NCBI RefSeq assembly: GCF_021650975.2
Contig: NZ_CP091285.1
Span: forward strand, 4,154,001-4,218,000
Direction of reading: 5' to 3'
Length of the DNA: 64,000 nt
DNA from: Flavobacterium jumunjinense
GTDB lineage: Bacteria > Bacteroidota > Bacteroidia > Flavobacteriales > Flavobacteriaceae
The notes under the pieces are model-generated. The model did no database searches. It was given only the letters and a program-made list of their open reading frames with translations, and was not told the origin of the DNA. The position numbers and the translations under genes were made by a program. Positions 16,732 to 25,590 of the stretch are shown here, one piece after another. The number at the start of each line of letters is the position of its first letter. Within the stretch, counting starts at the first letter, position 1.

Positions 16732-16774
16732 TGATTCGTCAGGATTCGAACCCGAACAAAGAGAGTCAAAGTCT
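16732..16774 (-). pseudogene. Truncated duplicate of tRNA-Gln (3' half)
   Basis: 43 nt identical to the 3' half of the intact tRNA-Gln at 17016-17087: part of the anticodon arm with TTG, T arm and acceptor. The 5' half is missing. At the breakpoint the sequence becomes an array of ACTATTTACTAAGC-type repeats. Confidence 0.8.
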
Positions 16775-16858
16775 TACTATTCACTAATTACTATTTACTA
16801 AGCACTATTTACTAAGCACTATTTACTAATCACTATGCGCTAATCACTGGCTACTAAA
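16773..16858. repeat. Degenerate ACTAATCACTATTTACTAAGC repeats
   Basis: Five or six imperfect 14-15 bp units replace the 5' half of a tRNA-Gln copy. The same motif appears at 7766-7798, 16643-16655, 17265-17298 and, as an inverted pair, 55979-56012. Confidence 0.6.
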
Positions 16859-16861
16859 CAG

Positions 16862-16933
16862 TCTGGGAAGCAGGACTCGAACCTGCAACCTCTCGCATCC
16901 AAAGCGAGTAAACAACCATCGTTATCTTCCCAG
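16862..16933 (-). tRNA. tRNA-Pro (UGG)
   Basis: 72 nt. Perfect 7-bp acceptor CTGGGAA/TTCCCAG, anticodon arm CTCGC-TTTGGAT-GCGAG with anticodon TGG, T arm GCAGG-TTCGAGT-CCTGC. The D arm is weak (AACG/TGTT). CCA is not encoded. Confidence 0.88.
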
Positions 16934-17015
16934 CGGTTACTCAAAGTCAAGTCTTTTTGAGAGACAGTCAAAAAAACCATCCTTTGAGTGGGTGTTCCTT
17001 TCTAAGAACGTTTGT

Positions 17016-17087
17016 TGATTCGTCAGGATTCGAACCCGAACAAAGAGAGTCAAAGTCTCTTATGCTAACCATTTACATCACAAATCA
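17016..17087 (-). tRNA. tRNA-Gln (UUG)
   Basis: 72 nt. Acceptor TGATTTG/CGAATCA, Gln-like D arm (ATGT-AAATGGTTA-GCAT), anticodon arm AGAGA-CTTTGAC-TCTCT with anticodon TTG, T arm TCGGG-TTCGAAT-CCTGA. The leading T is typical of tRNA-Gln. A truncated second copy lies at 16732. Confidence 0.92.
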
Positions 17088-17092
17088 GTTTG

Positions 17093-17164
17093 TACTCCGT
17101 ACGAGAATCGAACTCGTATTTACTGCTCGAAAGGCAGTTGTCCTAACCGTTAGACGAACGGAGC
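17093..17164 (-). tRNA. tRNA-Glu (UUC)
   Basis: 72 nt. Acceptor GCTCCGT/ACGGAGT, D arm GTCT-AACGGTT-AGGAC, anticodon arm ACTGC-CTTTCGA-GCAGT with anticodon TTC, T arm ACGAG-TTCGATT-CTCGT. Only 5 bp from the tRNA-Gln. Confidence 0.92.
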
Positions 17165-17170
17165 ATTTTG

Positions 17171-17244
17171 TACAGGAAGAGAGAATCGAACTCTCAAAAT
17201 TCAGAGTCTAAGTCTAACGCGTTTACCCGTTTCGCCATTCCTGC
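17171..17244 (-). tRNA. tRNA-Leu (UAG) lacking a long variable arm
   Basis: 74 nt. Acceptor GCAGGAA/TTCCTGT, Leu-like D arm (GGCGAAACGGGTAAACGC), anticodon arm TTAGA-CTTAGAC-TCTGA with anticodon TAG, T arm GAGAG-TTCGATT-CTCTC. Bacterial tRNA-Leu normally has a long variable arm; here it is only about 5 nt (ATTTT), which is odd. Confidence 0.85.
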
Positions 17245-17312
17245 ATTTTCTTCCTAAGGACTTTTCACTAAGTACTAATCACTAAGTACTAACTACTAAA
17301 CAACACAAAAAA

Positions 17313-17332
17313 AGCACCTCGTTAAAGGTGCT
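17313..17332 (-). terminator. Terminator after 31-aa gene
   Basis: Stem AGCACCT/AGGTGCT with a 6-nt loop, then seven T on the minus strand. It lies 29 bp beyond the small ORF stop. Confidence 0.8.
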
Positions 17333-17360
17333 TCATGTATACAAATAAGATAGTAATATC

Positions 17361-17456
17361 CTATTGCCTATAGTGATGCACCTGCATGTTTCGTTTTACC
17401 GCGAAGTCAAAACTCGGGTTTAGTGAAAAGCTACGCTCTAGTGAAATTAAATTCAT
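17361..17456 (-). CDS. 31-aa peptide gene with its own promoter and terminator
   Basis: Frame MNLISLERSFSLNPSFDF... ending HHYRQ, stop at 17361. The ATG at 17456 is preceded by AAAGGAG 8 nt upstream; an in-frame ATG at 17495 would give 44 aa. A good TTTG-N21-TATCTTTG promoter lies at 17611-17643 and a strong terminator follows, so this is a discrete short transcript of roughly 280 nt. The long leader (about 150 nt) could have its own role. No family recognised. Confidence 0.5.
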   Translation of the reverse strand: MNLISLERSFSLNPSFDFAVKRNMQVHHYRQ

Positions 17457-17610
17457 TTTTTGTTCTCCTTTATACTGTATATCTAGTGTTCTCATGTTTC
17501 TTAATTATAAATTGTTACTGATTAATTAATCAATTGTTTTTATTACTTCTTCAAAAATCAATCATTACTAATTAAACATAACTAATTGATTGTTCTCATT
17601 ATTTCTGCTG

Positions 17611-17643
17611 CAAAGATAAAGTCAAAAAAAGTAAACTTCCAAA
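17611..17643 (-). promoter_or_regulatory. Bacteroidota-type promoter for the 31-aa gene
   Basis: Minus-strand TTTG at 17640-17643 and TATCTTTG at 17611-17618, separated by 21 bp, matching the TTTG / TAnnTTTG consensus of this phylum. Confidence 0.6.
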
Positions 17644-17833
17644 TCTTTTTTAAAATTATTTTACTGATTATCAATTAGTTAAGCTCATTTTTAAACAAAG
17701 AAAAGCCTGTCCGTTTTACAACCGATATCCTTAAATCATCCAAATGACTGTCTCTCATTTGCTTAGCTTTCAAGTCTTATTTTGTTTTATTTTTATTAAG
17801 CATTAAACATTTTTTTCTTTTTTATTTTTTTAA

Positions 17834-18077
17834 TTCTATTCTCTTCTCTCTTCTCTTTATTCTCTTCTCTTTATTCTCTATTCTCTTCTCTTTATTCTCT
17901 TCTCTTTATTCTCTTCTCTTTATTCTCTTCTCTTTATTCTCTTCTCTTTATTCTCTTCTCTTTATTCTCTTCTCTTTATTCTCTTCTCTTTATTCTCTTC
18001 TCTCTTCTCTTTATTCTCTATTCTCTATTCTCTATTCTCTATTCTCTATTCTCTATTCTCTTTCCTCTATTCTCTTC
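17834..18077. repeat. TTCTCTTTATTCTC microsatellite, about 240 bp
   Basis: About ten copies of a 14-bp unit (TTATTCTCTTCTCT) followed by 7-bp ATTCTCT units. Strongly strand-biased pyrimidine tract. Likely unstable in copy number. It lies between the two small-peptide genes. Confidence 0.9.
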
Positions 18078-18105
18078 ACTAAACAAAACAAAACAAAACA
18101 AAAAA

Positions 18106-18128
18106 AGCGCCCTCTTGTGAAGGACGCT
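18106..18128 (-). terminator. Terminator after 37-aa gene
   Basis: Stem AGCGCCCT/AGGACGCT (one G-U pair) with a 7-nt loop and a run of T on the minus strand, 39 bp beyond the stop at 18167. Confidence 0.75.
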
Positions 18129-18166
18129 TGTATCTATTGTGAAGTAAAAAGTACTTTTTCTGTATT

Positions 18167-18280
18167 CTAAAACTCATAAAACATTACAAACGACCTATTG
18201 CCCTTAGCAGGGAATCCCTCTACTAAACGGTAGTTACTATCCATAGATAGTATAGCAATATGTTGTCTTAATGTTTTCAT
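18167..18280 (-). CDS. 37-aa peptide gene, probably leaderless
   Basis: MKTLRQHIAILSMDSNYR... ending FVMFYEF. A TATATTTG -7 box ends only 8 bp before the ATG, so the transcript would start at or next to the start codon. A clear terminator follows. Same organisation as the 31-aa gene 0.7 kb away. No family recognised. Confidence 0.5.
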   Translation of the reverse strand: MKTLRQHIAILSMDSNYRLVEGFPAKGNRSFVMFYEF

Positions 18281-18288
18281 TTCGAGGG

Positions 18289-18296
18289 CAAATATA
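18289..18296 (-). promoter_or_regulatory. -7 box of the 37-aa gene
   Basis: TATATTTG on the minus strand matches TAnnTTTG exactly. No good -33 TTTG is visible at the usual distance. Confidence 0.4.
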
Positions 18297-18300
18297 GAAA

Positions 18301-18645
18301 TTAAAATTGAAAAAAAGAAAAATTTGAAAACTCCAAATAATAATCTCCCTCCTCATTATAAATATTTAAGGCTGGTTGCAAACGATTTCCTTGCGCATTT
18401 TCGGTAGCAATCCAGTCATACACCTTTTGCATTTTCTTTTCAAAAGACTGCTGAATCGATACATTATTAGCCTGTGCATCTTCTAAAGATAGTATACCCT
18501 CTTTTGAAATTTTAAGCAACAATTTAATTTCTTCCTTTGTATCAAAAAAAGCCTTTAGCGCTAGTAACTCATGCACTTTATTACTAAAACCGATAAAAGA
18601 AGGAGCATAAAGAAAAAGGGAAATAAAAAATACTCTTTTAAACAT
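18301..18645 (-). CDS. Small secreted protein of unknown function
   Basis: 114 aa with a signal peptide-like start (MFKRVFFISLFLYAPSFIGFS). The rest is helical and charged, ending YLEFSNFSFFQF. No known domain. It lies between the 37-aa gene and the trailer end of the CRISPR array, and its start is only 38 bp from the last degenerate repeat. It may be unrelated to CRISPR function. Confidence 0.6.
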   Translation of the reverse strand: MFKRVFFISLFLYAPSFIGFSNKVHELLALKAFFDTKEEIKLLLKISKEGILSLEDAQANNVSIQQSFEKKMQKVYDWIATENAQGNRLQPALNIYNEEGDYYLEFSNFSFFQF

Positions 18646-18682
18646 GTTTGTTTTTTTGCCAAATTTATAAAAAGATACAGCA

Positions 18683-21184
18683 GTGCGTAAGAGTAGAAAT
18701 TTAGTTTGTCTTTAAAACCTATGGCGCTCCTAGAGGTACTTATGCTCAATCTACAATAGTAGAAATTTAGTTTGTCTTTAAAACATTGAAGTTGCAATTT
18801 TTTCTGTTGCATCTACAATAGTAGAAATTTAGTTTGTCTTTAAAACACAGTTAAATAAGATCTACAATCATTACATATCTACAATAGTAGAAATTTAGTT
18901 TGTCTTTAAAACATGGATGAGCAAATCATTAAACAACCTATCTACAATAGTAGAAATTTAGTTTGTCTTTAAAACAAAACCAATGGTCGCAGATGTACAC
19001 AATCTACAATAGTAGAAATTTAGTTTGTCTTTAAAACCATCAAATGAAAAGGTATTAGTTAATAATCTACAATAGTAGAAATTTAGTTTGTCTTTAAAAC
19101 AAGTATCTGCTTGATAATAGCACTCTTATCTACAATAGTAGAAATTTAGTTTGTCTTTAAAACATTAATAACTGCATTTAAACTACTCTCAAATCTACAA
19201 TAGTAGAAATTTAGTTTGTCTTTAAAACTTATCACTTAAAACACTTTCGGTTTCTTATCTACAATAGTAGAAATTTAGTTTGTCTTTAAAACCATCTGCT
19301 TTATATTGTATATGATTGTAATCTACAATAGTAGAAATTTAGTTTGTCTTTAAAACATTTGTTGTTTAGATATGTTTTTAAAGGAATCTACAATAGTAGA
19401 AATTTAGTTTGTCTTTAAAACTGCCTAAGTTTACCAGCATTGCACTTGATCTACAATAGTAGAAATTTAGTTTGTCTTTAAAACCAACAGGAAAAGAGAA
19501 TTAAACATCTTTATCTACAATAGTAGAAATTTAGTTTGTCTTTAAAACAACAAAGTAGTGTTTATCAAGTTTTCTAGATCTACAATAGTAGAAATTTAGT
19601 TTGTCTTTAAAACGAAGAAGAGATACTACCAAATAAGGCATCTACAATAGTAGAAATTTAGTTTGTCTTTAAAACTCAAGGTGTTGAGAATTGTGTTTGG
19701 GAATCTACAATAGTAGAAATTTAGTTTGTCTTTAAAACATTACATTTATTATCCATCAGGTCCAATCTACAATAGTAGAAATTTAGTTTGTCTTTAAAAC
19801 GAAAACTACAAAAAACACAGTATTAGATCTACAATAGTAGAAATTTAGTTTGTCTTTAAAACCAGCTGCATAAGAGCATATACCTAAGTATCTACAATAG
19901 TAGAAATTTAGTTTGTCTTTAAAACCTTTTAATTCTTTCAAGATTCTTTTTAAATCTACAATAGTAGAAATTTAGTTTGTCTTTAAAACAAAAAATAAGA
20001 TTACACCCAGACTTTAAATCTACAATAGTAGAAATTTAGTTTGTCTTTAAAACTTTAAAACCCATCCGTTAAGGTACTGCTATCTACAATAGTAGAAATT
20101 TAGTTTGACTTTAAAACGCAAAGTGCAAGCTGGCTTAGGTTCTTATCTACAATAGTAGAAATTTAGTTTGTCTTTAAAACTTACATCGTCGTCAATATCT
20201 GCAATAATCTACAATAGTAGAAATTTAGTTTGTCTTTAAAACCAAAGTTACTATAAATGCGAGGTGTGTTATCTACAATAGTAGAAATTTAGTTTGTCTT
20301 TAAAACTTACCCATATAATCTCTTAAAACTTGATCTACAATAGTAGAAATTTAGTTTGTCTTTAAAACGAATACAAGCAAGAAGAGAGAGTAGTAAAAAT
20401 CTACAATAGTAGAAATTTAGTTTGTCTTTAAAACCATTAATTGTAAGAATAACACCATTAATCTACAATAGTAGAAATTTAGTTTGTCTTTAAAACTTGC
20501 TATTAACCCTATGATTGCTGGTAATCTACAATAGTAGAAATTTAGTTTGTCTTTAAAACGTTATATGAAAACTGGTCCTGTCACTAATCTACAATAGTAG
20601 AAATTTAGTTTGTCTTTAAAACTCCAAAAACAAAGCATAAACTGGTTTGATCTACAATAGTAGAAATTTAGTTTGTCTTTAAAACAAAATGAACCTCACA
20701 GAGATGTCAATAAATCTACAATAGTAGAAATTTAGTTTGTCTTTAAAACCATACGTTGTTAATGATTCGGTTATGTATCTACAATAGTAGAAATTTAGTT
20801 TGTCTTTAAAACAAACAGTACTTTTTTATTAGTTGAAGAATCTACAATAGTAGAAATTTAGTTTGTCTTTAAAACGTAACTATAGATGGGGTGTCCTATG
20901 TATCTACAATAGTAGAAATTTAGTTTGTCTTTAAAACATAATCCAACACAAACACCAACGCCTACATCTACAATAGTAGAAATTTAGTTTGTCTTTAAAA
21001 CAGTGCCTTTAATATTCAAAGCTTTTGCATCTACAATAGTAGAAATTTAGTTTGTCTTTAAAACAAGTGTGCCTTTATATATTATATTGTTATCTACAAT
21101 AGTAGAAATTTAGTTTGTCTTTAAAACCTACTTATAATATTCCGAATGAAACAATATCTACAATAGTAGAAATTTAGTTTGTCT
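18683..21184 (-). CRISPR. Type V-A CRISPR array, 40 repeats and 39 spacers
   Basis: The 36-bp repeat ends in the conserved Cas12a handle AATTTCTACTATTGTAGAT in minus orientation, so crRNAs are transcribed away from cas12a. Spacers are about 26-30 bp. The repeat nearest cas12a (21156-21184) keeps 29 nt and has lost its outer 5' part (TTTAAAAC replaced). The most distal repeat (18683-18718) is degenerate in its handle, so the last crRNA would be defective. One internal repeat (about 20082-20117) has a single T to A change. The array starts only 37 bp after the cas12a stop, leaving little room for a leader. Confidence 0.98.
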
Positions 21185-21221
21185 AGTTTCTTAATGATGC
21201 CAAGGAACGTTTATTTGTTCG

Positions 21222-24200
21222 CTATTTTTTTTGTACTTGTTGCACATACTGCAACCATTCTCTATTAGAAATAGCCAATTTCACTTTCTTTAAATCGTCT
21301 GCCGAGTTGGTTTTGTTAATTTGCTCCATAATCCACAATCCTTTTTTGGCAATATGATAGGCTCCGTTTGCATCGGCATCTATTGGTAAGCTTGCTGTTG
21401 CTTTTCTACTATCATAGAAGATTCCTTTTTCATTGGCTACTGGAGAAATGAGATAATCTATTTCGGTGTGGCTTTCACTGTTTCGCATTTGCAAGGTTAA
21501 TTTTAACAAATGGTATAATTCTTCAAAAAAGGACTTTTCATTTTGCGCTATTAGCTGGGTTTTCAATTCTTTTGAAAGGTCTAAACCTACTTTTTCAAAA
21601 AAGGTTACAAACTGCTCTGTTAGCTGTATTGTTGTGCTTACAAAGTTGTTGTTTTGCTCTTTTTGTCGTTTGGTTTCAATTCTTTCTCCATGCGTACAAA
21701 TTGTCCATTCTTGTCTTGTATCGGCTGCTTTTGGGTTAAAATCACTATAGTTTTTAACCACAAATTCAAAATACCCTTTGGTCTTATTATATAGAATACT
21801 TTCAAACTTACTAAAGAAAGTCTTTGCTTTTTCTACATTTTCATATTTGGTATAAAAGTAATTCACAAAACCAGTTGTAGGATCTATTTTACTGGTGTTC
21901 CAAGCAGGAACATAGAATAAAAATCCCGATTGTTTACCCATTTTCTGAAAACTTTCAAACTTATTGGTCAATTGCAAAGCGTTGTATAGTCCGCCTAGTT
22001 CATGCGGTTGTTTGTCTTTTAATACTAAATAATTCAGTTTATCAATCAACATTTTTTCTAGTTTTTGATAGATTTGTTTTTCCACTTTAAAACGCCCTCT
22101 TTTAAAACCGAAATTTAAATCTTCCATTACTACTATAGCATTATGCTCGATCATCATTTTTGTAATCTTGTGCACTACTTGACTAATATAGCCTTCTTTT
22201 AGTTCCTTAATGCTTTCTATACTGCCCCAATTTTTTCGAGCCTTGTCTCTCGCTATTTCTTTATTATCGAGCAAAGTATGATAGGGTGTGGCTTTTTTTT
22301 CGTCTTGTATTACATTTAAACTTTCTTGCAAAAGAATAGTCCCTTTTTGATCGATTAACGTTAAATAGACCAAATGACGTTCTCCACGATCCAGACCAAT
22401 AATGTTAACCTCTGGATTGTCTTTTAAATAAGCTAAAACATCTTGGTTAATATAACTGTTTCCTGTGGCTTTAAAATTCATGGTTATAGGCACATGAAAC
22501 TGAAACTTATCTACCGTGTAACGTTTGTCTTTTATTAAATCATAAGCAAAAGTATTTTTTGCCGTTGGAGTTAAAGGGTTCTTTGCAGCAATGGGTTGAT
22601 GGGCTTTATGAGTAATAATATTTTTCTTTTTAATAGAGGCTTTTCTAAAAAATATTTCAGCCTGACCGTTCAATTTGTAAATCACATTTTCTAAATTTTG
22701 TGTTTCAAAAAGAGCTTTCCAATACAGCGTGTGCATATTCGGTTTTCCTTTAGCATAGGGAGAAAAATCTTTATTATAAATTTGAAATAGATACATTTTC
22801 CCCTCCTCTATTAGCGTATCTATTTGTGAAACACTCACCTTTTTAAAATTTATTTTATAGCCTTGATGTTCTACTTCTCTATAAAAACCACTTAAATCTT
22901 GATAGGTTTTGGTTTCCGAAAATTGAAAATCGAAATATTTCCAATCTTCATGTTTGTTTAACGAATCTTTAAAAAAATCTATTAATGCATGACAATCTTT
23001 AAGATTAAATGTTGCTCCTTTTTTATGTGTATTGTTTTTATAATTGTCTAAAATTTCTCTTGAAGGATTAAAGAAAGCTATATTCTTATTAGAAAAGAAA
23101 ACTTTTGGCAACATTTTGTTTACGCCTGGTAATAGTTTATAAACCATTTTTTCATAGTTTTCATCATCTTCTGTAAGTTGCTGAAATGTTTTATTATGTT
23201 TTTTATCCATAATAGCTAAAAAATAGCTCCCATCCCTCTTAAGAATAGTTGTTAAATAATCTTTTTCTTTGTTCGCATCCCAACCATTTAGCAATTGTGC
23301 ATTTTCAAAATTCAATTTAATTTTTTCTGTACTATACGGTTTTTGAGTCACATAATTACGCACCATATTATAAAGCGAAGTCACTACATTTAAAGCCTCA
23401 TAATAGTTTTCAAAAACATCATAGAAAGCATTGTCTTTTTCGGTAATACTTTCCGATTTTAAGTGCAACGGTTTGACGAAGTGTACTACTTCTAAAATGG
23501 CATCTAAAAAGAATTTTATATTATCAATAAGTTTTTGGTCTTGTTTCAATTCGTCTTCGTAATCGTCTGCTTGTTCTAATATTCCTTGAATGCACTGGTA
23601 TTTTGCTTTTATATTAGCAATAAAATTAAAAGTTTTGTCTGCCTCATTTTCTTTCTTTGCTATAAAATGGGTAGTAAAATAGTCGGCAATACAAGAAGGT
23701 GTATATTTTTGTTTCCAATCTAAATTTTCATCTAAGGTTTTAACATAATCGGCAACAACTTCTTGTAAAAAAGCAATAGAAAAATAGTCTTGTTTTACAA
23801 ACTTGTTTTTCTCTTTGTCTAATTTTTCTTGTTTAGCTTCGTTTGCTTTTTGATATTCTGCTGTATATTTTGGGTTTACAACCGTTTCATAACGGTATTG
23901 CAAAGCAGCAGAAAAAACCGAAAAATCACCAAATAATTGTTGTGCAATCGTGGTTAAACTGGTATCGTTTTTAAGATAAATTTTGTTTACATCCTGATTA
24001 CCCAAATTTTTTACAACTTGCTGTATCAATTCTAAAAGATTTTGACTCTCTTCTACTCCATCTTGTTTATAGCTCAACAAATTAATTTTATAAAACTCGA
24101 AAACGGCTTTTAAAACTTGTTTCCCTTCGGTAAAAGCATCTGGTAAAAAAGATAATGAAATGCGATCACTCAAAATTTGTTTGTATAGTTGTTTTAGTTT

Positions 24201-25049
24201 TGGTAATCGTTCATTTTTAGGTTTGGTTTGGTTATACAAATTAATAATTTCATTTAACCCTTGAATTTTCTGTTTGCCTTCTGTTGCTGTTCTACCCCCT
24301 ATAATGTTGTTATATACAGTAATTCCTTTTTGAGTAAGCACTTCATTAAAATAATCTATTTCAAACAGTTCACTTATACTGTTCACATTCAAATAGGCTT
24401 CAAATTCTTTATATAACTTTTCAATTTTTGGTTGCAATTCTGCTATTTGACTACTCTTTTCAAATGCTTTACTGTTTTCTATAAATTTGGGTAAATTTTC
24501 ATGTATTAAACGATAGGCAATAGCAGTAGAATTAGCCTCTGCCGAATACATATTTTTTCTATTTTGATGAAAACCAGTAAAATAGGTAGTAAATGATTTG
24601 AAACTTTCATCTAAATAAACTGCTAAGTTATTTTCGTTTTTCCATTTTTCTAATTCAATAGTAATAAGTTCTTTTTTATCTAAAACTGAAAAAATAGCTT
24701 TAGCTTCTCCTTCTGTAAAAGAAGAAACAATTTCTTTTCGCAAATTATCTTGAACTTTCTTAAATTCTGCTTTAAATTTATCTTCCTTTTTTGCTTCTGC
24801 ACTTTGGGTATATAATGCTATATATTCGTTTAAATAACTTAACTTTTTGTTGTTTAAAGCCAAATCGATAAAATATTTATGAAACTCATCGATGGTCTCT
24901 TTCATTTTCTGATAACTTTCGGCTCTAATGCTATCATTTTTTAATAAACTTTTGTTTTCAATATTTTCTAAGGTACTACCAATTGGTTTTAACTCAAAAC
25001 GTATTGTTTTACTTACTTGGTAAAGGTTGCTAAAGTTTTTCATAGTCAT
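21222..25049 (-). CDS. cas12a: Cas12a (Cpf1) effector nuclease
   Basis: 1275 aa, full length for the family. Starts MTMKNFSNLYQVSKTIRFEL; either of the first two ATGs is possible. The processing motif THKAHQPIAAKN and YDLIKDKRYTVDKF (WED region) matches the crRNA-ribonuclease site. RuvC I is GLDRGERH with D887, RuvC II VMEDLNFGFKRGR with E976, RuvC III DADANGAYHI at 1224-1233; the Nuc-domain QMRNSES is also present. All catalytic residues are intact. It cuts DNA next to T-rich PAMs guided by crRNAs from the adjoining array. No cas1, cas2 or cas4 lies within 20 kb on either side. Confidence 0.98.
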   Translation of the reverse strand: MTMKNFSNLYQVSKTIRFELKPIGSTLENIENKSLLKNDSIRAESYQKMKETIDEFHKYFIDLALNNKKLSYLNEYIALYTQSAEAKKEDKFKAEFKKVQDNLRKEIVSSFTEGEAKAIFSVLDKKELITIELEKWKNENNLAVYLDESFKSFTTYFTGFHQNRKNMYSAEANSTAIAYRLIHENLPKFIENSKAFEKSSQIAELQPKIEKLYKEFEAYLNVNSISELFEIDYFNEVLTQKGITVYNNIIGGRTATEGKQKIQGLNEIINLYNQTKPKNERLPKLKQLYKQILSDRISLSFLPDAFTEGKQVLKAVFEFYKINLLSYKQDGVEESQNLLELIQQVVKNLGNQDVNKIYLKNDTSLTTIAQQLFGDFSVFSAALQYRYETVVNPKYTAEYQKANEAKQEKLDKEKNKFVKQDYFSIAFLQEVVADYVKTLDENLDWKQKYTPSCIADYFTTHFIAKKENEADKTFNFIANIKAKYQCIQGILEQADDYEDELKQDQKLIDNIKFFLDAILEVVHFVKPLHLKSESITEKDNAFYDVFENYYEALNVVTSLYNMVRNYVTQKPYSTEKIKLNFENAQLLNGWDANKEKDYLTTILKRDGSYFLAIMDKKHNKTFQQLTEDDENYEKMVYKLLPGVNKMLPKVFFSNKNIAFFNPSREILDNYKNNTHKKGATFNLKDCHALIDFFKDSLNKHEDWKYFDFQFSETKTYQDLSGFYREVEHQGYKINFKKVSVSQIDTLIEEGKMYLFQIYNKDFSPYAKGKPNMHTLYWKALFETQNLENVIYKLNGQAEIFFRKASIKKKNIITHKAHQPIAAKNPLTPTAKNTFAYDLIKDKRYTVDKFQFHVPITMNFKATGNSYINQDVLAYLKDNPEVNIIGLDRGERHLVYLTLIDQKGTILLQESLNVIQDEKKATPYHTLLDNKEIARDKARKNWGSIESIKELKEGYISQVVHKITKMMIEHNAIVVMEDLNFGFKRGRFKVEKQIYQKLEKMLIDKLNYLVLKDKQPHELGGLYNALQLTNKFESFQKMGKQSGFLFYVPAWNTSKIDPTTGFVNYFYTKYENVEKAKTFFSKFESILYNKTKGYFEFVVKNYSDFNPKAADTRQEWTICTHGERIETKRQKEQNNNFVSTTIQLTEQFVTFFEKVGLDLSKELKTQLIAQNEKSFFEELYHLLKLTLQMRNSESHTEIDYLISPVANEKGIFYDSRKATASLPIDADANGAYHIAKKGLWIMEQINKTNSADDLKKVKLAISNREWLQYVQQVQKK

Positions 25050-25572
25050 TCAATTCGTTTGCTATTTGTTTTTTTTATTGTCTGTCTAAATTAGATAATT
25101 TCAATGTTTCTATTAATTCCTAAAAATAATACATAGAAAGCATTTCACCACCAGTTTGCTAAACTAAAGTTTTTATTTTATAATAACTTACGGTTTTTCG
25201 CATTGAGGCTATTTTCCGTTTTTAGACCTAACATTTAAAAAAACACAAAACGTGCAAGTTCCAGAGGAACGATGCATTTTGTAGCAACGCGATTTTAATC
25301 CGTTGTTTTTTAATTAATGGAAAATTATTAATGGTTGATGATAGATGATTAATTATTAATGAAACTTGCTCTTACCCATAAACACAAAACGTGCAAGTTC
25401 CAGAGGAACGATGCATTTTGTAGCAACGCGATTTTAATCCGTTGTTTTTTAATTAATGGAAAATTATTAATGGTTGATGATAGATGATTAATTATTAATG
25501 AAACTTGCTCTTACCCATAAACACAAAACGTGCAAGTTCCAGAGGAACGAACCATTTTGTAGCAACGCGATT
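25050..25572. other. Repeat-rich upstream region of cas12a
   Basis: Contains the cas12a promoter region (not precisely placed) and the 139-bp tandem repeats from 25243. No additional cas gene or tracr-like RNA seen. Confidence 0.5.
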
Positions 25573-25590
25573 TTAATCCGTTGCTACATC
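25243..25590. repeat. 139-bp tandem repeat, about 2.5 copies
   Basis: Units start at 25243, 25382 and 25521 (period 139) and are almost identical; the third is cut off by the end of the 25573 gene. Each has a GTTCC-AGA-GGAAC hairpin followed by TTTTGTAGCAACG. A fourth, diverged copy lies at about 27241-27345. REP-like dispersed element; its TTTTAATCC end supplies the stop codon of the neighbouring gene. Confidence 0.85.

Noticed and set aside
18561..18812. 83-aa minus ORF at the array end
   Set aside because: It is a translation of CRISPR repeats and spacers.
21466..21750. 94-aa plus ORF inside cas12a
   Set aside because: Antisense shadow within a highly conserved part of Cas12a.
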